Shown in pieces: positions 53,604-62,904 of a stretch of 64,000 nucleotides of DNA. The notes beneath the pieces were generated by a model. That model did not search any database, was not told where the DNA came from, and saw only the letters and a list, made by a program, of their open reading frames with translations. A program made the translations under genes and the position numbers. The first letter of the stretch is position 1, and every line of letters starts with the position of its first letter. Source of the stretch: Poecilobothrus nobilitatus (taxonomy: Eukaryota; Arthropoda; Insecta; Diptera; Dolichopodidae); assembly GCA_947095535.1 (NCBI GenBank), contig OX352772.1:185584035-185648034 (forward strand). The letters are read 5' to 3'.

Positions 53604-53846
53604 ATGGCAGCTGATTCAAAAACATTTCCATTTACTGAGGAAACTGCAATAGTCAGTACACAAAATGAGGTTCATGTTGATGAAATTACATCTACTGTAG
53701 ATGACGAGGAATTAATGGAAACTGAAGAATTCATACCACCGTTTCAAGTTTTAGATGAAGATACAGATGAGCAACAAATTTGGGAAATAAATAACCAAGA
53801 AGGAGATCCTGACTATTTTGCAGAATTTTTTAGAAATAATTTATAG
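53604..53846 (+). CDS. Outer Polinton copy B: acidic 80-residue protein, intact
   Basis: It starts MAADSKTFPFTEETAIVS and is nearly identical to the copy A version, but with a proper ATG. It is acidic throughout, with DDEELMETEEF and DEDTDEQQ. It is encoded on the opposite strand from its neighbours in both copies. There is no recognised domain. Possible roles such as a DNA mimic or regulator are speculation. Confidence 0.7.
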   Translation: MAADSKTFPFTEETAIVSTQNEVHVDEITSTVDDEELMETEEFIPPFQVLDEDTDEQQIWEINNQEGDPDYFAEFFRNNL

Positions 53847-53939
53847 CCTAAAATAATATATAAGAATATTTGTATAAATGTATATGTATCTATAAGTATT
53901 TCATAATAAAAACAAATTAAATAAATTTTACAAATTTTT

Positions 53940-54110
53940 CATTTATTGTTGTTCCAATACGGTGAAAAATGCAAGTTGCTACAAGAGATTCTGTATCAAA
54001 ACCAACAAGAACTTTTAATGACTGATTTCTGTTGTTATAGCTCAAGAAAATATGTATAGCTCAGCAACAAATTTGTGTTCGAACCTTGGTCTTCCATTAC
54101 TACGTTTTAA
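53940..54110 (-). pseudogene. Outer Polinton copy B: remnant of the 183-residue gene
   Basis: Only the first part of the gene remains. About 400 bases present in copy A (about 32075-32473) are missing, joining the 3' flank (TTTATTGTTGTTC) to the CAATACGGTGAAAAATGCAA segment. A short insertion near 54035-54065 further disrupts it. Confidence 0.75.
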
Positions 54111-54126
54111 CTAAAGCTTTTTAATA

Positions 54127-54612
54127 TTAATTATATTGCTGAGGTACACAAGATTGTGAAAAATTTGAATTTCCAAATAAGTTATAGAACATATTAATAA
54201 TCAGATTGTCGTTTTCTATATGATTATCTTTGTGAAATTCATTCAAATAAGTTTTCATTAAACCAAAACATCTATACCAGCCAAAAACGCAACAGTATTG
54301 CCCACATACATCTGAAAGAATACCCTGTATCTGCTTATTATTAAAAACTATGCACTGATTTTTCAAGTATTCCAAAATTTCCGGTTTATCTGAAACTCCA
54401 CTATACGAATCAAAATATTCTGTGCAACCATGCTTTGGAATATAAAGGGCAAACCAATGTGTTTCCGGATCTTTTATCTTGTCAGTGTTTACAATTAAAA
54501 AAGTTGGTTTTTCTATTATTTTTGGAATTTTGTCTAAAGCAAAAACTCCCTTAAAATATTTGTTTGTAAATTTGTTACATTTTAAAACACTAATTATTTC
54601 TAAACTGTTCAT
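54127..54612 (-). CDS. Outer Polinton copy B: adenain-type cysteine protease
   Basis: The gene has 161 residues and is nearly identical to copy A. The catalytic His (ETHWFALYI), Asp (EYFDSYSG) and Gln...Cys (IQGILSDVCGQYCC) are all kept. A three-base deletion removes one Ser (CFGLMKTYL versus CFGLSMKTFL), keeping the frame. The start overlaps the preceding stop by four bases, as in copy A. Confidence 0.88.
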   Translation of the reverse strand: MNSLEIISVLKCNKFTNKYFKGVFALDKIPKIIEKPTFLIVNTDKIKDPETHWFALYIPKHGCTEYFDSYSGVSDKPEILEYLKNQCIVFNNKQIQGILSDVCGQYCCVFGWYRCFGLMKTYLNEFHKDNHIENDNLIINMFYNLFGNSNFSQSCVPQQYN

Positions 54613-54944
54613 GACTCAAACTGACTTAAATCATACACTCTACTTATTTCATTAATGTAGTTCATTAAAAACTCCTTTTTTATTTTTTCATTTGTTATAA
54701 TAACATCAAATTTTTCTAGTACCTGTCTTAATTCTTTATTAATTTTATCATTATATACAGTTCCGAAAGAGTAATTTTCAAAATTTTCATTTATAATTTC
54801 TTTGGTTGGAAATTTGTAAGTAAACTCTTTTACAAATTTTTTACAAGGTTCTTTAATTCCAACTAAACAAATATCTTTTACAAATAAAGTATTTTTATCA
54901 TCACAACAAAACTTCACATCCACAAGTGCACAGGATGATGACAT
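54609..54944 (-). CDS. Outer Polinton copy B: small DLxF-family protein
   Basis: It has 111 residues and differs from copy A (33123-33458) at one visible residue (Tyr for His in FGTVYNDK). The frame is open. It lies between the capsid and protease genes. Function unassigned. Confidence 0.75.
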   Translation of the reverse strand: MSSSCALVDVKFCCDDKNTLFVKDICLVGIKEPCKKFVKEFTYKFPTKEIINENFENYSFGTVYNDKINKELRQVLEKFDVIITNEKIKKEFLMNYINEISRVYDLSQFES

Positions 54945-54981
54945 CTTGTCGAATATTCAAATACATGTTTCAGTATTCTAT

Positions 54982-55914
54982 TTATAGATTTGTAAATATA
55001 TTTCGATTTTTATCAATTTGTATGCTTGCATCAAATTCTCCATAAACAATAGCAGTGAGTGTAGATGTGAGTGGTTTTGATAGCCTTGCCTCAATTCTAA
55101 CCGTACCCTGGTTTAGTAAACCTTGACATACTTCATTTCCAGATGCATCTGGAGTTAAATCAAAAGCTAGTATAAAAAACCCATTACTAAACATAGACTT
55201 TGTTATCTGATGACCTTTATCATTGTGGTACATTCCAGTTCCATGAAGCGTGGCTTCTATAATTTTTAATTGTGATTCATCAGAATCGTCTGCAAATAGA
55301 TCTGGTTTTTCAAGTGTTAAAACTAGACGAATGTCAACATTATTTATAAGTAGAGTAGGTTGATTAAACATATCTACGTGTAGTTTACCCATGAGTTCCA
55401 CTACATTGCTATTATGATACAATTTTTGGCGCTCTTTTGAACCATTATTATCAGATTTAGCTATATTTGCTTTATCTAAAATCCATCCTGCACATTTTAA
55501 ATGAGTTGCAGCAGCATCTGTACCATAATTTAATAAAGATTCAATATAAGCTCTATAGCGATAATTTCCATCAGACGGTGTTATATTTTTACCATTTAAT
55601 TGAACATTACATTGTTTTATTAAAGAATGTAAAATGTTATTGACTACACTTGGTTGTATTATTATTCTTCCTTCAGCATTTTTATCATTATTCCATTGCG
55701 TTCCATCTTTCTTTAAGATCTGTACTTTTAATCTCAAATATGTAGAAGACAAATCTCTATATGTATCGCCATGACCCAGTGAAACAAATTCAATAGTTGA
55801 AGGGTTGTCTAAAGAAGCAATAGGATTGTAGGAAACTTCTTCACATCGTAAAATGCTAGACTGAATGGGTTGGGTTTTAAAAATATCCAACTCAGATTTA
55901 ATACACTCTAGCAT
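54982..55914 (-). pseudogene. Outer Polinton copy B: major capsid protein with a large internal deletion
   Basis: The 310-codon frame starts MLECIKSELDIF and keeps the N-terminal capsid signature (EFVSLGHGDTYRDLSSTYL). About 350 bases corresponding to A 33758-34108 are missing. This joins EATL to GTGMYHNDKGHQ and removes the second-jelly-roll entry, so no normal capsomer is expected. A six-base loss (PDLFADD versus PDFYLFADD) also kept the frame. The deletion removed the lesions that break copy A, so the frame is open although the protein is incomplete. Confidence 0.85.
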
Positions 55915-55916
55915 AA

Positions 55917-56353
55917 TTAATTAAAAATATCTTTTTGTTTCTTTTTGTTATTATCTTTGCGTCGTTTTGACGTAAAATAGTTTAAATTTTTAATGAATGG
56001 TCTGTTTGTAGCTGTTCGTTTTCTTTTACCAGAACCATACATTTCATTTAGTTTTCGTACGGCATCACGTCGTACATTTTTAACAATCTCTTTACTACGA
56101 TCTTGCATAACTTCTTTTACATTTGCACCAGATGCAATATCAGATAAAGCATTGATACCAGAGTTAATAACCTCTTTTTTCAAAATATCAGCGCCTGAAG
56201 TAAATAATGTTTTCAAATATCTAAAAAGTCCCCCAAAAAAGCTTCCCCATCCACGACCTCATTGAAAAGGTATGATTGAATGTAATAAAGGGCCGATATC
56301 ATCAGCCATCTACCAAATTGAATTAAATAATACTTATAGTATACTCTCTCCAT
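55917..56353 (-). pseudogene. Outer Polinton copy B: minor virion protein, frameshifted near the start
   Basis: The ATG at 56353 gives MERVYYKYYLIQFG. A one-base loss in the Gly-rich segment then shifts the frame. The downstream part (55917-56216; SGADILKKEV, IASGANVKEV, basic tail to KKKQKDIFN) is open. This copy shows the uninterrupted sequence into which the inner Polinton inserted in copy A (GCCTGAAGTAAATAATG at about 56195-56211). Confidence 0.85.
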
Positions 56354-56399
56354 AATGAATAAAATAAAATAATATATAGTTTTGTAAAATCGCTTTTAT

Positions 56400-57278
56400 T
56401 TATACTTTTTTTAAATGTAATACAATTTTTGTTGGAATTGAACTATTGGAAAAGTTTATTTTGTATCCATATTTATCACATAAAAGTAATGAAATGTTAT
56501 TAAATAATTTCTCCACATTGCAATATTGAATATTACTGAATTCTTTTACAGTATCAGTGAAAGAATTTTGTATGTTAACAGATCTTAAACACCTTACATC
56601 TTTATCACCTATTTTTTGCGGTTTAATTATGTCTGTGTATATAAAAAACATATCTGGTTTACAAATGGGAATCAATTGTACACTATCTATAAAAGTTTTG
56701 AAAGCTTCTATTACACGTGATTTATATTTTTTAAAATCTGTAACTTTAAAAGATACTTGATTGAAACATATTGTCAAAAGTTCTTCGAGGGTATAAGCGT
56801 AATTTGCTCTTATTTTTATATCTATTTTAGGCATCTCCTCAGCTTTTGTTGGTTGTGTATAATGAACTTCATCGTTTATAAAATTAAAAATTCCCCACAT
56901 CAACTGTCGTTCAACTTTTTTTCTTGTAAACCTATTAAGTGGGCGTATATTTTGAATTAGTGTTGGCAGTAGAAAAACTTTCCAGTCGCATATCATTTGT
57001 TTTTCTATGTATGGAATATGTGACGTTCCAACTCCTATCATATCTTTCTGCATACCTTTAATAAATATTTGAGTACTTTTTTCCCATTCTTCACCATACA
57101 CATTTGGAACGAAATCATTAACATACATTTCTGAAATACCGACTTTCCACCTTGAATCACACATGTATTTATTCATTTTATTTGTAAAAGATGATAATGA
57201 ATTTTCTGGATAATAGTTTATAGATGAATCACTGAGTAAAGTGACATAAAATTCATCATTTACTTGTATGTTGTCCAT
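56400..57278 (-). CDS. Outer Polinton copy B: penton-like protein, open with a 13-residue deletion
   Basis: The gene has 292 residues and starts MDNIQVNDEFYVTLLSDSS. Compared with copy A, 39 bases are missing between two TAGGC repeats (A 51113-51156), which removes 13 residues after AEEMP without shifting the frame. It is otherwise open to LHLKKV. The penton role follows from similarity to the inner 312-residue protein and from its place in the cluster. Confidence 0.8.
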   Translation of the reverse strand: MDNIQVNDEFYVTLLSDSSINYYPENSLSSFTNKMNKYMCDSRWKVGISEMYVNDFVPNVYGEEWEKSTQIFIKGMQKDMIGVGTSHIPYIEKQMICDWKVFLLPTLIQNIRPLNRFTRKKVERQLMWGIFNFINDEVHYTQPTKAEEMPKIDIKIRANYAYTLEELLTICFNQVSFKVTDFKKYKSRVIEAFKTFIDSVQLIPICKPDMFFIYTDIIKPQKIGDKDVRCLRSVNIQNSFTDTVKEFSNIQYCNVEKLFNNISLLLCDKYGYKINFSNSSIPTKIVLHLKKV

Positions 57279-57283
57279 GAGCT

Positions 57284-57948
57284 TGCGGATTTATTCTTAC
57301 GAATTGGAAAATTAAGTTCTGTTTGAGTATTACCTACTGCTGACCTTAAAACACGTCTTGACGAATTATTCAACTCTTTGCTATTTATAGTTTTTTTTTT
57401 TTTCGTTGGTGGACTTGGGCTATCTAAAGGAACAGTTATAATATCTCCTGTATCAGTTTCAAAAATTTGTACATTTTGATTTCTAATTGATTTCTTTTTC
57501 TAAGACGATCTCCAATTGAAGCAGCTGACAATGCTTTTGTTAAAACATTTTCCTGAATTTCATCATCAAATACTTCGTCATCAGCTTCTTTTTCATATAC
57601 TTCTTCTTCTTCAGGAACAACTTGTATTCCAACATTCTTATATTCAGGAAAATGCGATTGGGTTTCCACATCTATATACATTGGTTTTGCACGAGTTTGA
57701 GTACCTTTTGTTTCCGTAATTTTTATTTTCTCCTCTTTATTTCTAGGAAGTTGTCGTTTTTTGTTTCTTATTTTAAATAGATTTTGTCTGTATAAATACC
57801 ATTTTTGAGTGTCCGTGAGATGTTTATTTAACAATATTTTTTTCATATTTTTTTCCAACTCATTACGTTCAACGTCCGCATTTTGCTTCCTTTTCTCATA
57901 AATCTCTGGTTTTAAAATTATCATTTTATTAAATGTTGTATTATTCAT
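57284..57948 (-). pseudogene. Outer Polinton copy B: 235-type virion-cluster protein, frameshifted C-terminus
   Basis: The start ATG at 57948 (MNNTTFNKMIILKPEIYEKR) overlaps the stop of the small basic gene. The motif MKKILLNKHLTDTQKWYLYRQNLF matches the inner protein. A single-base loss in a T-run near 57492 (TTTC in place of TTTTC) shifts the frame, and the open reading ends at 57436. The original C-terminus can still be followed to about 57284. Confidence 0.82.
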
Positions 57949-58190
57949 TTTATTAGATTTCCGATTATCCCTGATAGTATTGCACCAATAAGTGCAGGTA
58001 AACATCCACCACGTTGAATAATAATTTTTCTTTTGCAATTTATAGATTTTTTCCGGCAAATAAGTGATCTAAATTCTTTTTTATACTTTCATAATTGGGT
58101 TTTTGCTTTTCTACTCAGATTACAATTACCTTTTAAAATATTTAAAGAGATTTCGCAAAATGTTTTTATTACTTCAGAGTCACAGTGTTT
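57944..58190 (-). pseudogene. Outer Polinton copy B: small basic protein with GG hydrophobic tail, one stop
   Basis: The translation shows FCEISLNILKGNCNLSRKAKTQL, a TGA, then KYKKEFRSLICRKK and the end RGGCLPALIGAILSGIIGNLIK. This matches the inner 110-residue protein (INVLNGN...GGFLPTLIGTILSGIIGKLL). Apart from that stop the frame reads through. The start is not clear. It lies directly after the ATPase in the same order as in the inner element. Confidence 0.75.
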
Positions 58191-58214
58191 TTAATTACTT
58201 TCTGGAATTTTGGT

Positions 58215-58874
58215 TTAGAGATTTTTAATAGGTGCAATATATGTCGATTGGTCTTCAAACGTTTCATATTCCTCCCCAAATTGTTCTAATTGATCTCTCG
58301 TACAATAACACAAACCTTTCCCAAATATATCACTTCTTAATCGAAATATATCATTAACGTCTCGAGTAAGATCTATTAATATATAGCCATATGGGACTGA
58401 CGTCACATCATTATATACTTTTTCAAATGCTTTAATTTGATTGGGATATATTTGGCGAGCTAGAGGTAATATCTGCGATTTATCTCTTGGATTTTTGAAA
58501 AGTACTAAATATTTACAGTTGAGTGAAATATCTTTTGAAAATTTATCCTGGTGAAAAACATTTTGTGTTAAAATTCTATGATGTGATCCTCTAGTAAATA
58601 AATCACATACATACTTATCATGAGAATTTAACATCATATCATCGATAATAACTAACAAAGGTTTTTGATTATCATTAAAATCTGGAATAGTGTTACTATA
58701 TTCCATATCTTTGACATATTTTGGAACGGCATGTTTGTCTGGATTACACCAAATTATTCTATTAATATGTGGTTGTATATTTTCTTTTTTATATTTTATT
58801 AAATTATGAATAAAAGTGGTTTTACCACAGCATGATGGACCAGCCACCGTCATAGTAAACGGGTGAAACAGCAT
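58215..58874 (-). CDS. Outer Polinton copy B: packaging ATPase with altered Walker A
   Basis: The frame of 219 residues starts MLFHPFTMTVAGPSCCGKTT. The Walker A loop reads GPSCCGKTT, where the inner element has GPSGCGKTT; the Lys and Thr are kept. Walker B is LLVIIDDMML. A five-residue gap (HHRILTQN versus HHRNLSIILLTQN) lies just before the TQN motif. Together these suggest weakened or lost activity although the frame is open. Only copy B has this gene, because copy A is truncated before it. Confidence 0.85.
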   Translation of the reverse strand: MLFHPFTMTVAGPSCCGKTTFIHNLIKYKKENIQPHINRIIWCNPDKHAVPKYVKDMEYSNTIPDFNDNQKPLLVIIDDMMLNSHDKYVCDLFTRGSHHRILTQNVFHQDKFSKDISLNCKYLVLFKNPRDKSQILPLARQIYPNQIKAFEKVYNDVTSVPYGYILIDLTRDVNDIFRLRSDIFGKGLCYCTRDQLEQFGEEYETFEDQSTYIAPIKNL

Positions 58875-58993
58875 AATTGTATTAGTTAAAAACTAACTCT
58901 GTTAACCTATATTTATACGAAAAGCTCTTTTCCCGAAGTGAATATAAATGTAATTTAGTTATTCTATGGAACATTCTTCCATAAACCTTCGAC

Positions 58994-59486
58994 ATGGTTA
59001 AACAAGTTCTCATAGTTGACCTACAATTTTTACAAGGAAATGAAAAGCAATATTTCCTAAAAGAGTTAGCCATACTTGAAAAAGGAAGTTTAATTCCAAC
59101 TGTGTATCACTTCAAAGCACCGTACCCCGCAGAAGAACTTAGTCAGGATATGAAATATAATAACCAGTATTGCGAAAATAAAATAAATGGACTTAAATGG
59201 AATAACGGTTTAGTTGAATATTTAGATGTAAAATGTATATTAAAACACTATTTAGAGTCAGCTGATAAAATTTATGTTAAAGGAGAACAAAAAAAAACTT
59301 TTTCTTCAAAAGTACGTTGACAGTGTTAAAATAGAAGATCTAAGCAGAAACTTGCCGTCATTGCAAAAGATTGATAACTTTAAATCAAATTGTCCTATAC
59401 ACTTGTTAAACAACAATTTCAGATGTGCTGTTAAAAATTGTTATAATGTATATATGTATCTTTTAAAGGAAAAAATGTTAGATTAA
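58994..59486 (+). pseudogene. Outer Polinton copy B: DLxF-family protein, frameshifted
   Basis: It starts MVKQVLIVDLQFLQGNEKQYF. The blocks match the inner 165-residue gene (KELAIL, HFKAPYPAEEL, INGLKWNNGLVEY, KIYVKGEQKK). A frameshift in the A-run at about 59289-59296 ends the first frame; the remainder (59300-59486) reads SLQKIDNF, CPIHL and CAVKNCYNVYMYL. It is divergent from the ATPase, with 119 bases between the starts. It is the same gene as the orphan fragment at 2405-2964. Confidence 0.82.
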
Positions 59487-59513
59487 GACTTTCAATTTTC
59501 ATACTTGCACGAT

Positions 59514-59741
59514 ATGAATTTAAATAACAAAACTAAAAAAGTTCACTTCAATATTAAACAAGAAATTCACGTTATGCATGTATGGGAGTATGCTTACAGA
59601 TCAGCAAGGAAAAATCATTGGGAAGAATACGCACGTGACACAAGTAGATTTCAAAGACGTATAGAAAAAGTTGGTCTCACTATTTCTGCAATTTTAACAT
59701 CTGATCATCGTAAAAAAATGTTAAAACTTAGATTTAAATAA
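59514..59741 (+). CDS. Outer Polinton copy B: 75-residue protein, unassigned
   Basis: I start it at the ATG at 59514 (MNLNNKTKKVHFN). The body HVWEYAYRSARKNHWEEYARDTSRFQRRIEKVG is basic and aromatic-rich. Short proteins of this look occur in other Polinton-like elements as far as I recall, with no function known to me. The frame is open and followed by AATAAAAG, a possible poly(A) signal. It lies just inside the right inverted repeat. No homologue was found in the inner element. Confidence 0.6.
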   Translation: MNLNNKTKKVHFNIKQEIHVMHVWEYAYRSARKNHWEEYARDTSRFQRRIEKVGLTISAILTSDHRKKMLKLRFK

Positions 59742-59844
59742 AAATATAATAATAAAAGAATTTAAACATAAAAAAAATGTCTTTTATTTTTATCTTATGT
59801 TTTTAAAATAGATACCATTTAACCTATCATTTAACCTATCTTTG

Positions 59845-60752
59845 AATTATTTTTTATTCTATACAAAAACAAAAACAAAAAAATAAACATAAACATAAAT
59901 GCATATCAAGAGTAAAGAGTATATCTTATGTTTAATCAGTTCCATATTATTGATTTGCTGTTTGTGTTTTCTTTTTACTCATATTTTCTGAACATTCTTA
60001 ATTAAAAAATAAAAAAAGTATCTTACACGACATGCAGTCAGCTAATTAATGACTTTCGTTTTATCTTTTCTTCTATAAATTTTTCTATCCAGAAGAGATC
60101 ACATTTTTATGTAATCAAAACAAAATCTATATCTTACTTTAATTTTTTTTCTTTATGCTAACAAAAAAAAAAAAAACAAAAACAGGATTACACTTTTTCT
60201 TTTCAATTTTAAAGATGCGCTGTAGATTTAAAAATAAAAAAAAAATTTCTGTTTTTTATTTTCATATAAGAAATTTTCTTACTACTTTTACATGTGCGCC
60301 TAGTATTTAAACTTCAGTTATACAATTTTGTTTATTAAGGGCCGACCCTACTTTAAATTGTTTAACACTTGACTTCCTACTATAAAACCATTTGGAACTT
60401 ATAAGTTAACAACCTAACCTAACCTAACCTAACTTAAAACCTAAACCAAAACAAATTTTTGGCTTATAGTAACCAAGATACATAAAATCAATTGTTCAGT
60501 TCATTAACCCTGTCTGACAACTTACACAATATCAACAACCTTCACTTCCTATTATAAAACTATTTGGAACTTATAAGTTAACAACCCACACATACAACTT
60601 AACTTAAAACATAAACCAAAACGGTCAAAACAAGTTCTTGACCTACTAACCAAGCATGACCTACATTAAACCCATAAATCAAAATGTAGGTCAACATGTC
60701 GTGCGATATGGGTCAAATTTTTTTCCCATCCCAAAGTGCAGGGTTTCTTACT
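59845..60752 (-). repeat. Outer Polinton right terminal inverted repeat
   Basis: Reverse complement of 29932-30616. It is longer because a block (CTTCCTA-TATAAAA-CATTTGGAACTTATAAGTTAACAACC) occurs twice, at about 60372-60413 and 60541-60584. Between the copies is a short CCTAA repeat (60414-60433). The end reads GGGTTTCTTACT. Confidence 0.85.
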
Positions 60753-61270
60753 AACCCCTTTTCCTATTATCTTTGCCTGGCTTTGAGAAGAGTTCATGCG
60801 AACAAATTGTTGTTTATTAGAGAGATATGATTTAAAAAGATTCAGTTGGTTATTGTTAAAACTATTAGAAAATTTGATAGCGAATCGATTTTTCTAGTAA
60901 TAAAATCAGTTAAGTTAATTTGAATTTTTAAAATATTGTAAGAATTACTTAGAAAATATTTCATTTAGGTATATGTATATATTATAATTACATATGAAAA
61001 AATTATATGTTAAAACGGAAAACTACATAGTGAGGAAACATTTTTGGGGCTAAGAAAAGTTATTAAGTTGAGAATTAATAATTTTAAGTTTTCTTTTAAC
61101 AAAACTATCCGATTTATTTATTTTTTGTTTTTCATTACTTAGCAATTTTTCTTTTAACCACTTTGCTTCCTTATTTAATAAAAGATTTATTAAAATTTCT
61201 AAAATTCTGTTTTTATGCGTATAGCAATTATCATTTTCACTGAACCATGGTAGAATATTTTGGGGATTAT
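60753..61270. other. AT-rich flank of the outer Polinton
   Basis: No recognisable gene. A small minus-strand open frame at 61050-61280 (ending KIINSQLNNFS) lies just downstream of the P-type transposase remnant. It may be that element's 3' end, but it shows no diagnostic motif. Confidence 0.4.
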
Positions 61271-61317
61271 TTTGTTGCATCTAAACAACATGATAAAATA
61301 TTTTTTTTTAATTTCTT

Positions 61318-62390
61318 TCAGTGTTCAAAATTATAATTAATTAATTTAACATACATTAATTTTCCTAATATATCACTAAATTCCTGTACCAAAGGATTGT
61401 TGCTACAACCATTTCTGTACCTAATTAAAAAGAATAAATATTCTAAGACATCCTGATTTAAAAGCGATATATATGAACACTCACCTGCGTTATAAAATGA
61501 AAAGATGTCGGAACTTAATTCCGCGATCCCCGTTAAAGTCTGGACCATACCGTCAATGCAATAAATTTTTTTAGATGTGATTGACGTTATGTTTTGAAAA
61601 TAATTTTGTATTTCTAACAGATTTTTGAAAATATAGTTGTTTTGCCGCAATGCTGAACGAAAAGCGTTCCTATAGTATAATTTTTTACTATTTACACAGT
61701 CAAATGATTTATTAATTTTAAATACAAATTCTACATTAGATTCAGCGCAAGATTTCCCAGCAACAAATTTATTTGTTGCAACTAGAGTTTCTATAGCAGC
61801 AGCAATAGAATTACTAAAAATTTTATTGGCCAATCGTACAATATGTTTTTTAGAAAATTTGGGACAGATTTTTCTACTATTATTTCTTTCATGAAAATAA
61901 AGAGACTGAATAATTTTGAATGAAACTTGATCGTCAACTGTATTAAAATTATATTTAAGAAGTGTGTTACGAAGAAGTTTGATCAAATGCACTGGACGGA
62001 AGAGCGCAAAAAAAAATGTTTCACCTTCAGTTGAATTTTAAAAAAATGGGCTTTCTATTGAAACACCTAACATTTTCAAACAATTTCTATTACTAGCTCC
62101 CTGATCGCATATTACTGCCCTAACATTAATACCTAAATTGAAAGCTACATCTAAATTATGATTTAAAATATTATAAAGATCCTCACTACCTAATGACTAA
62201 AAACTAAGAATTTATTTCCAATTATGAACTAAACCTCTTAGAAAAATTACACATATGTATTTTGCGACGTCTTTTGCTCTTTTAAAACTATCATCAGAAA
62301 AACCAATAATTTGATCCAGTGCACTATTATAACTAAGATCCTTCCTAATAGCTATTTCATCGAAAACTAACACAGCTTATTTTCCAAGTG
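61318..62390 (-). pseudogene. P-element/THAP9-type transposase, C-terminal two thirds, decayed
   Basis: A 224-codon frame (61318-61992) contains HLIKLLRNTLLKYNF, YFHERNNSRKICPKFSKKH, SNSIAAAIETLV and LNQDVLEYLFFLIRYRNGCSNNP. These are hallmarks of P-element and THAP9-type transposases (GTP-binding and C-terminal catalytic parts). Upstream (61993-62390) stops and frame changes interrupt the RNase H-like part, with VFDEIAIRKDLSYNSALDQI, a HNWK block and GINVRAVICDQG still readable. No THAP domain was found. The insertion is old and inactive. A related scrap lies at 1575-1740. Confidence 0.8.
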
Positions 62391-62394
62391 ATCC

Positions 62395-62900
62395 TCATCA
62401 GCTTATTTTCCAATAAAATTATTAACAACTTATAAAATATGGTTTTCTTTGTGCTTATCTTAAATTAATTACATATAATTTTAATGTATTATTAAAGGTA
62501 TGAATATTTATGAAGCATTTTATTTCTCCATGTATTTTGTTGTAAAATTTGATGACGCTGTGTTTCATGCTTTTTAGTTGTTTTATAGTTCTTATTTTAA
62601 GTACTTCAAAGAGTTATCTTCCTCGCGTATTTTGTTGGTGAGTGTTGTCTCTTGTTTCAGTATATTATTCTTTATTTTATAGATGTATTTACATTTTTCA
62701 GCGACAAAAAATAGATTTATATCCATTTGTTTTGTGCTTAAATATATGTAGTTCGCGGGTGGAAGTCGTGGATTTTTTATTAAATAGGACACTTATAGGC
62801 CTATTCATGACTTTCCCAATGTGCTCACACGAAAATGTTACATTGGCTCCAGGTGCACACATTGTATCGAATTCTGGAAAGTATTTTTTTTTGTCCTTAA
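62395..62900. other. Spacer, no gene seen
   Basis: No recognisable gene. Two copies of CATCAGCTTATTTTCCA / CACAGCTTATTTTCCAAGTGATCCTCATCAG lie at 62370-62412. The plus-strand open frame at 62642-62932 shows no domain and overlaps the LINE tail that follows. Confidence 0.4.
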
Positions 62901-62904
62901 AACT

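Larger units (their letters stand above)
29932..60752 (-). mobile_element. Outer composite Polinton (Maverick), two truncated copies, split by an inner Polinton
   Basis: Both ends carry related inverted repeats with AG at the left start (AGTAGGTAATCC) and CT at the right end (GGTTTCTTACT). Most genes read on the minus strand. Copy A covers 29932-52003 minus the inner element (35077-50479). Copy B covers about 52511-60752. They overlap in gene content from the 235-residue-type gene through integrase. The six bases flanking the two ends are AATGAT and AACCCC, so no target duplication is seen. The genes are integrase, acidic 80-residue protein, protease, capsid, penton, ATPase and unassigned ones; no polymerase was found. 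Polintons are virus-like DNA transposons that probably make virions in some lineages. Confidence 0.85.

Noticed and set aside
57949..58059. N-terminal extension of the 235-type gene in copy B
   Set aside because: These codons are an out-of-frame reading of the small basic protein gene; the ATG at 57948 fits the overlap pattern and the motif start.
58882..59073. A minus-strand open frame between ATPase and the DLxF gene
   Set aside because: It overlaps the start of the plus-strand DLxF gene and the divergent promoter region and shows no conservation of its own.
60409..60433. A short CCTAA repeat resembling insect telomere sequence
   Set aside because: Only about four units lie between duplicated blocks of the inverted repeat; too short to be a telomeric seed.
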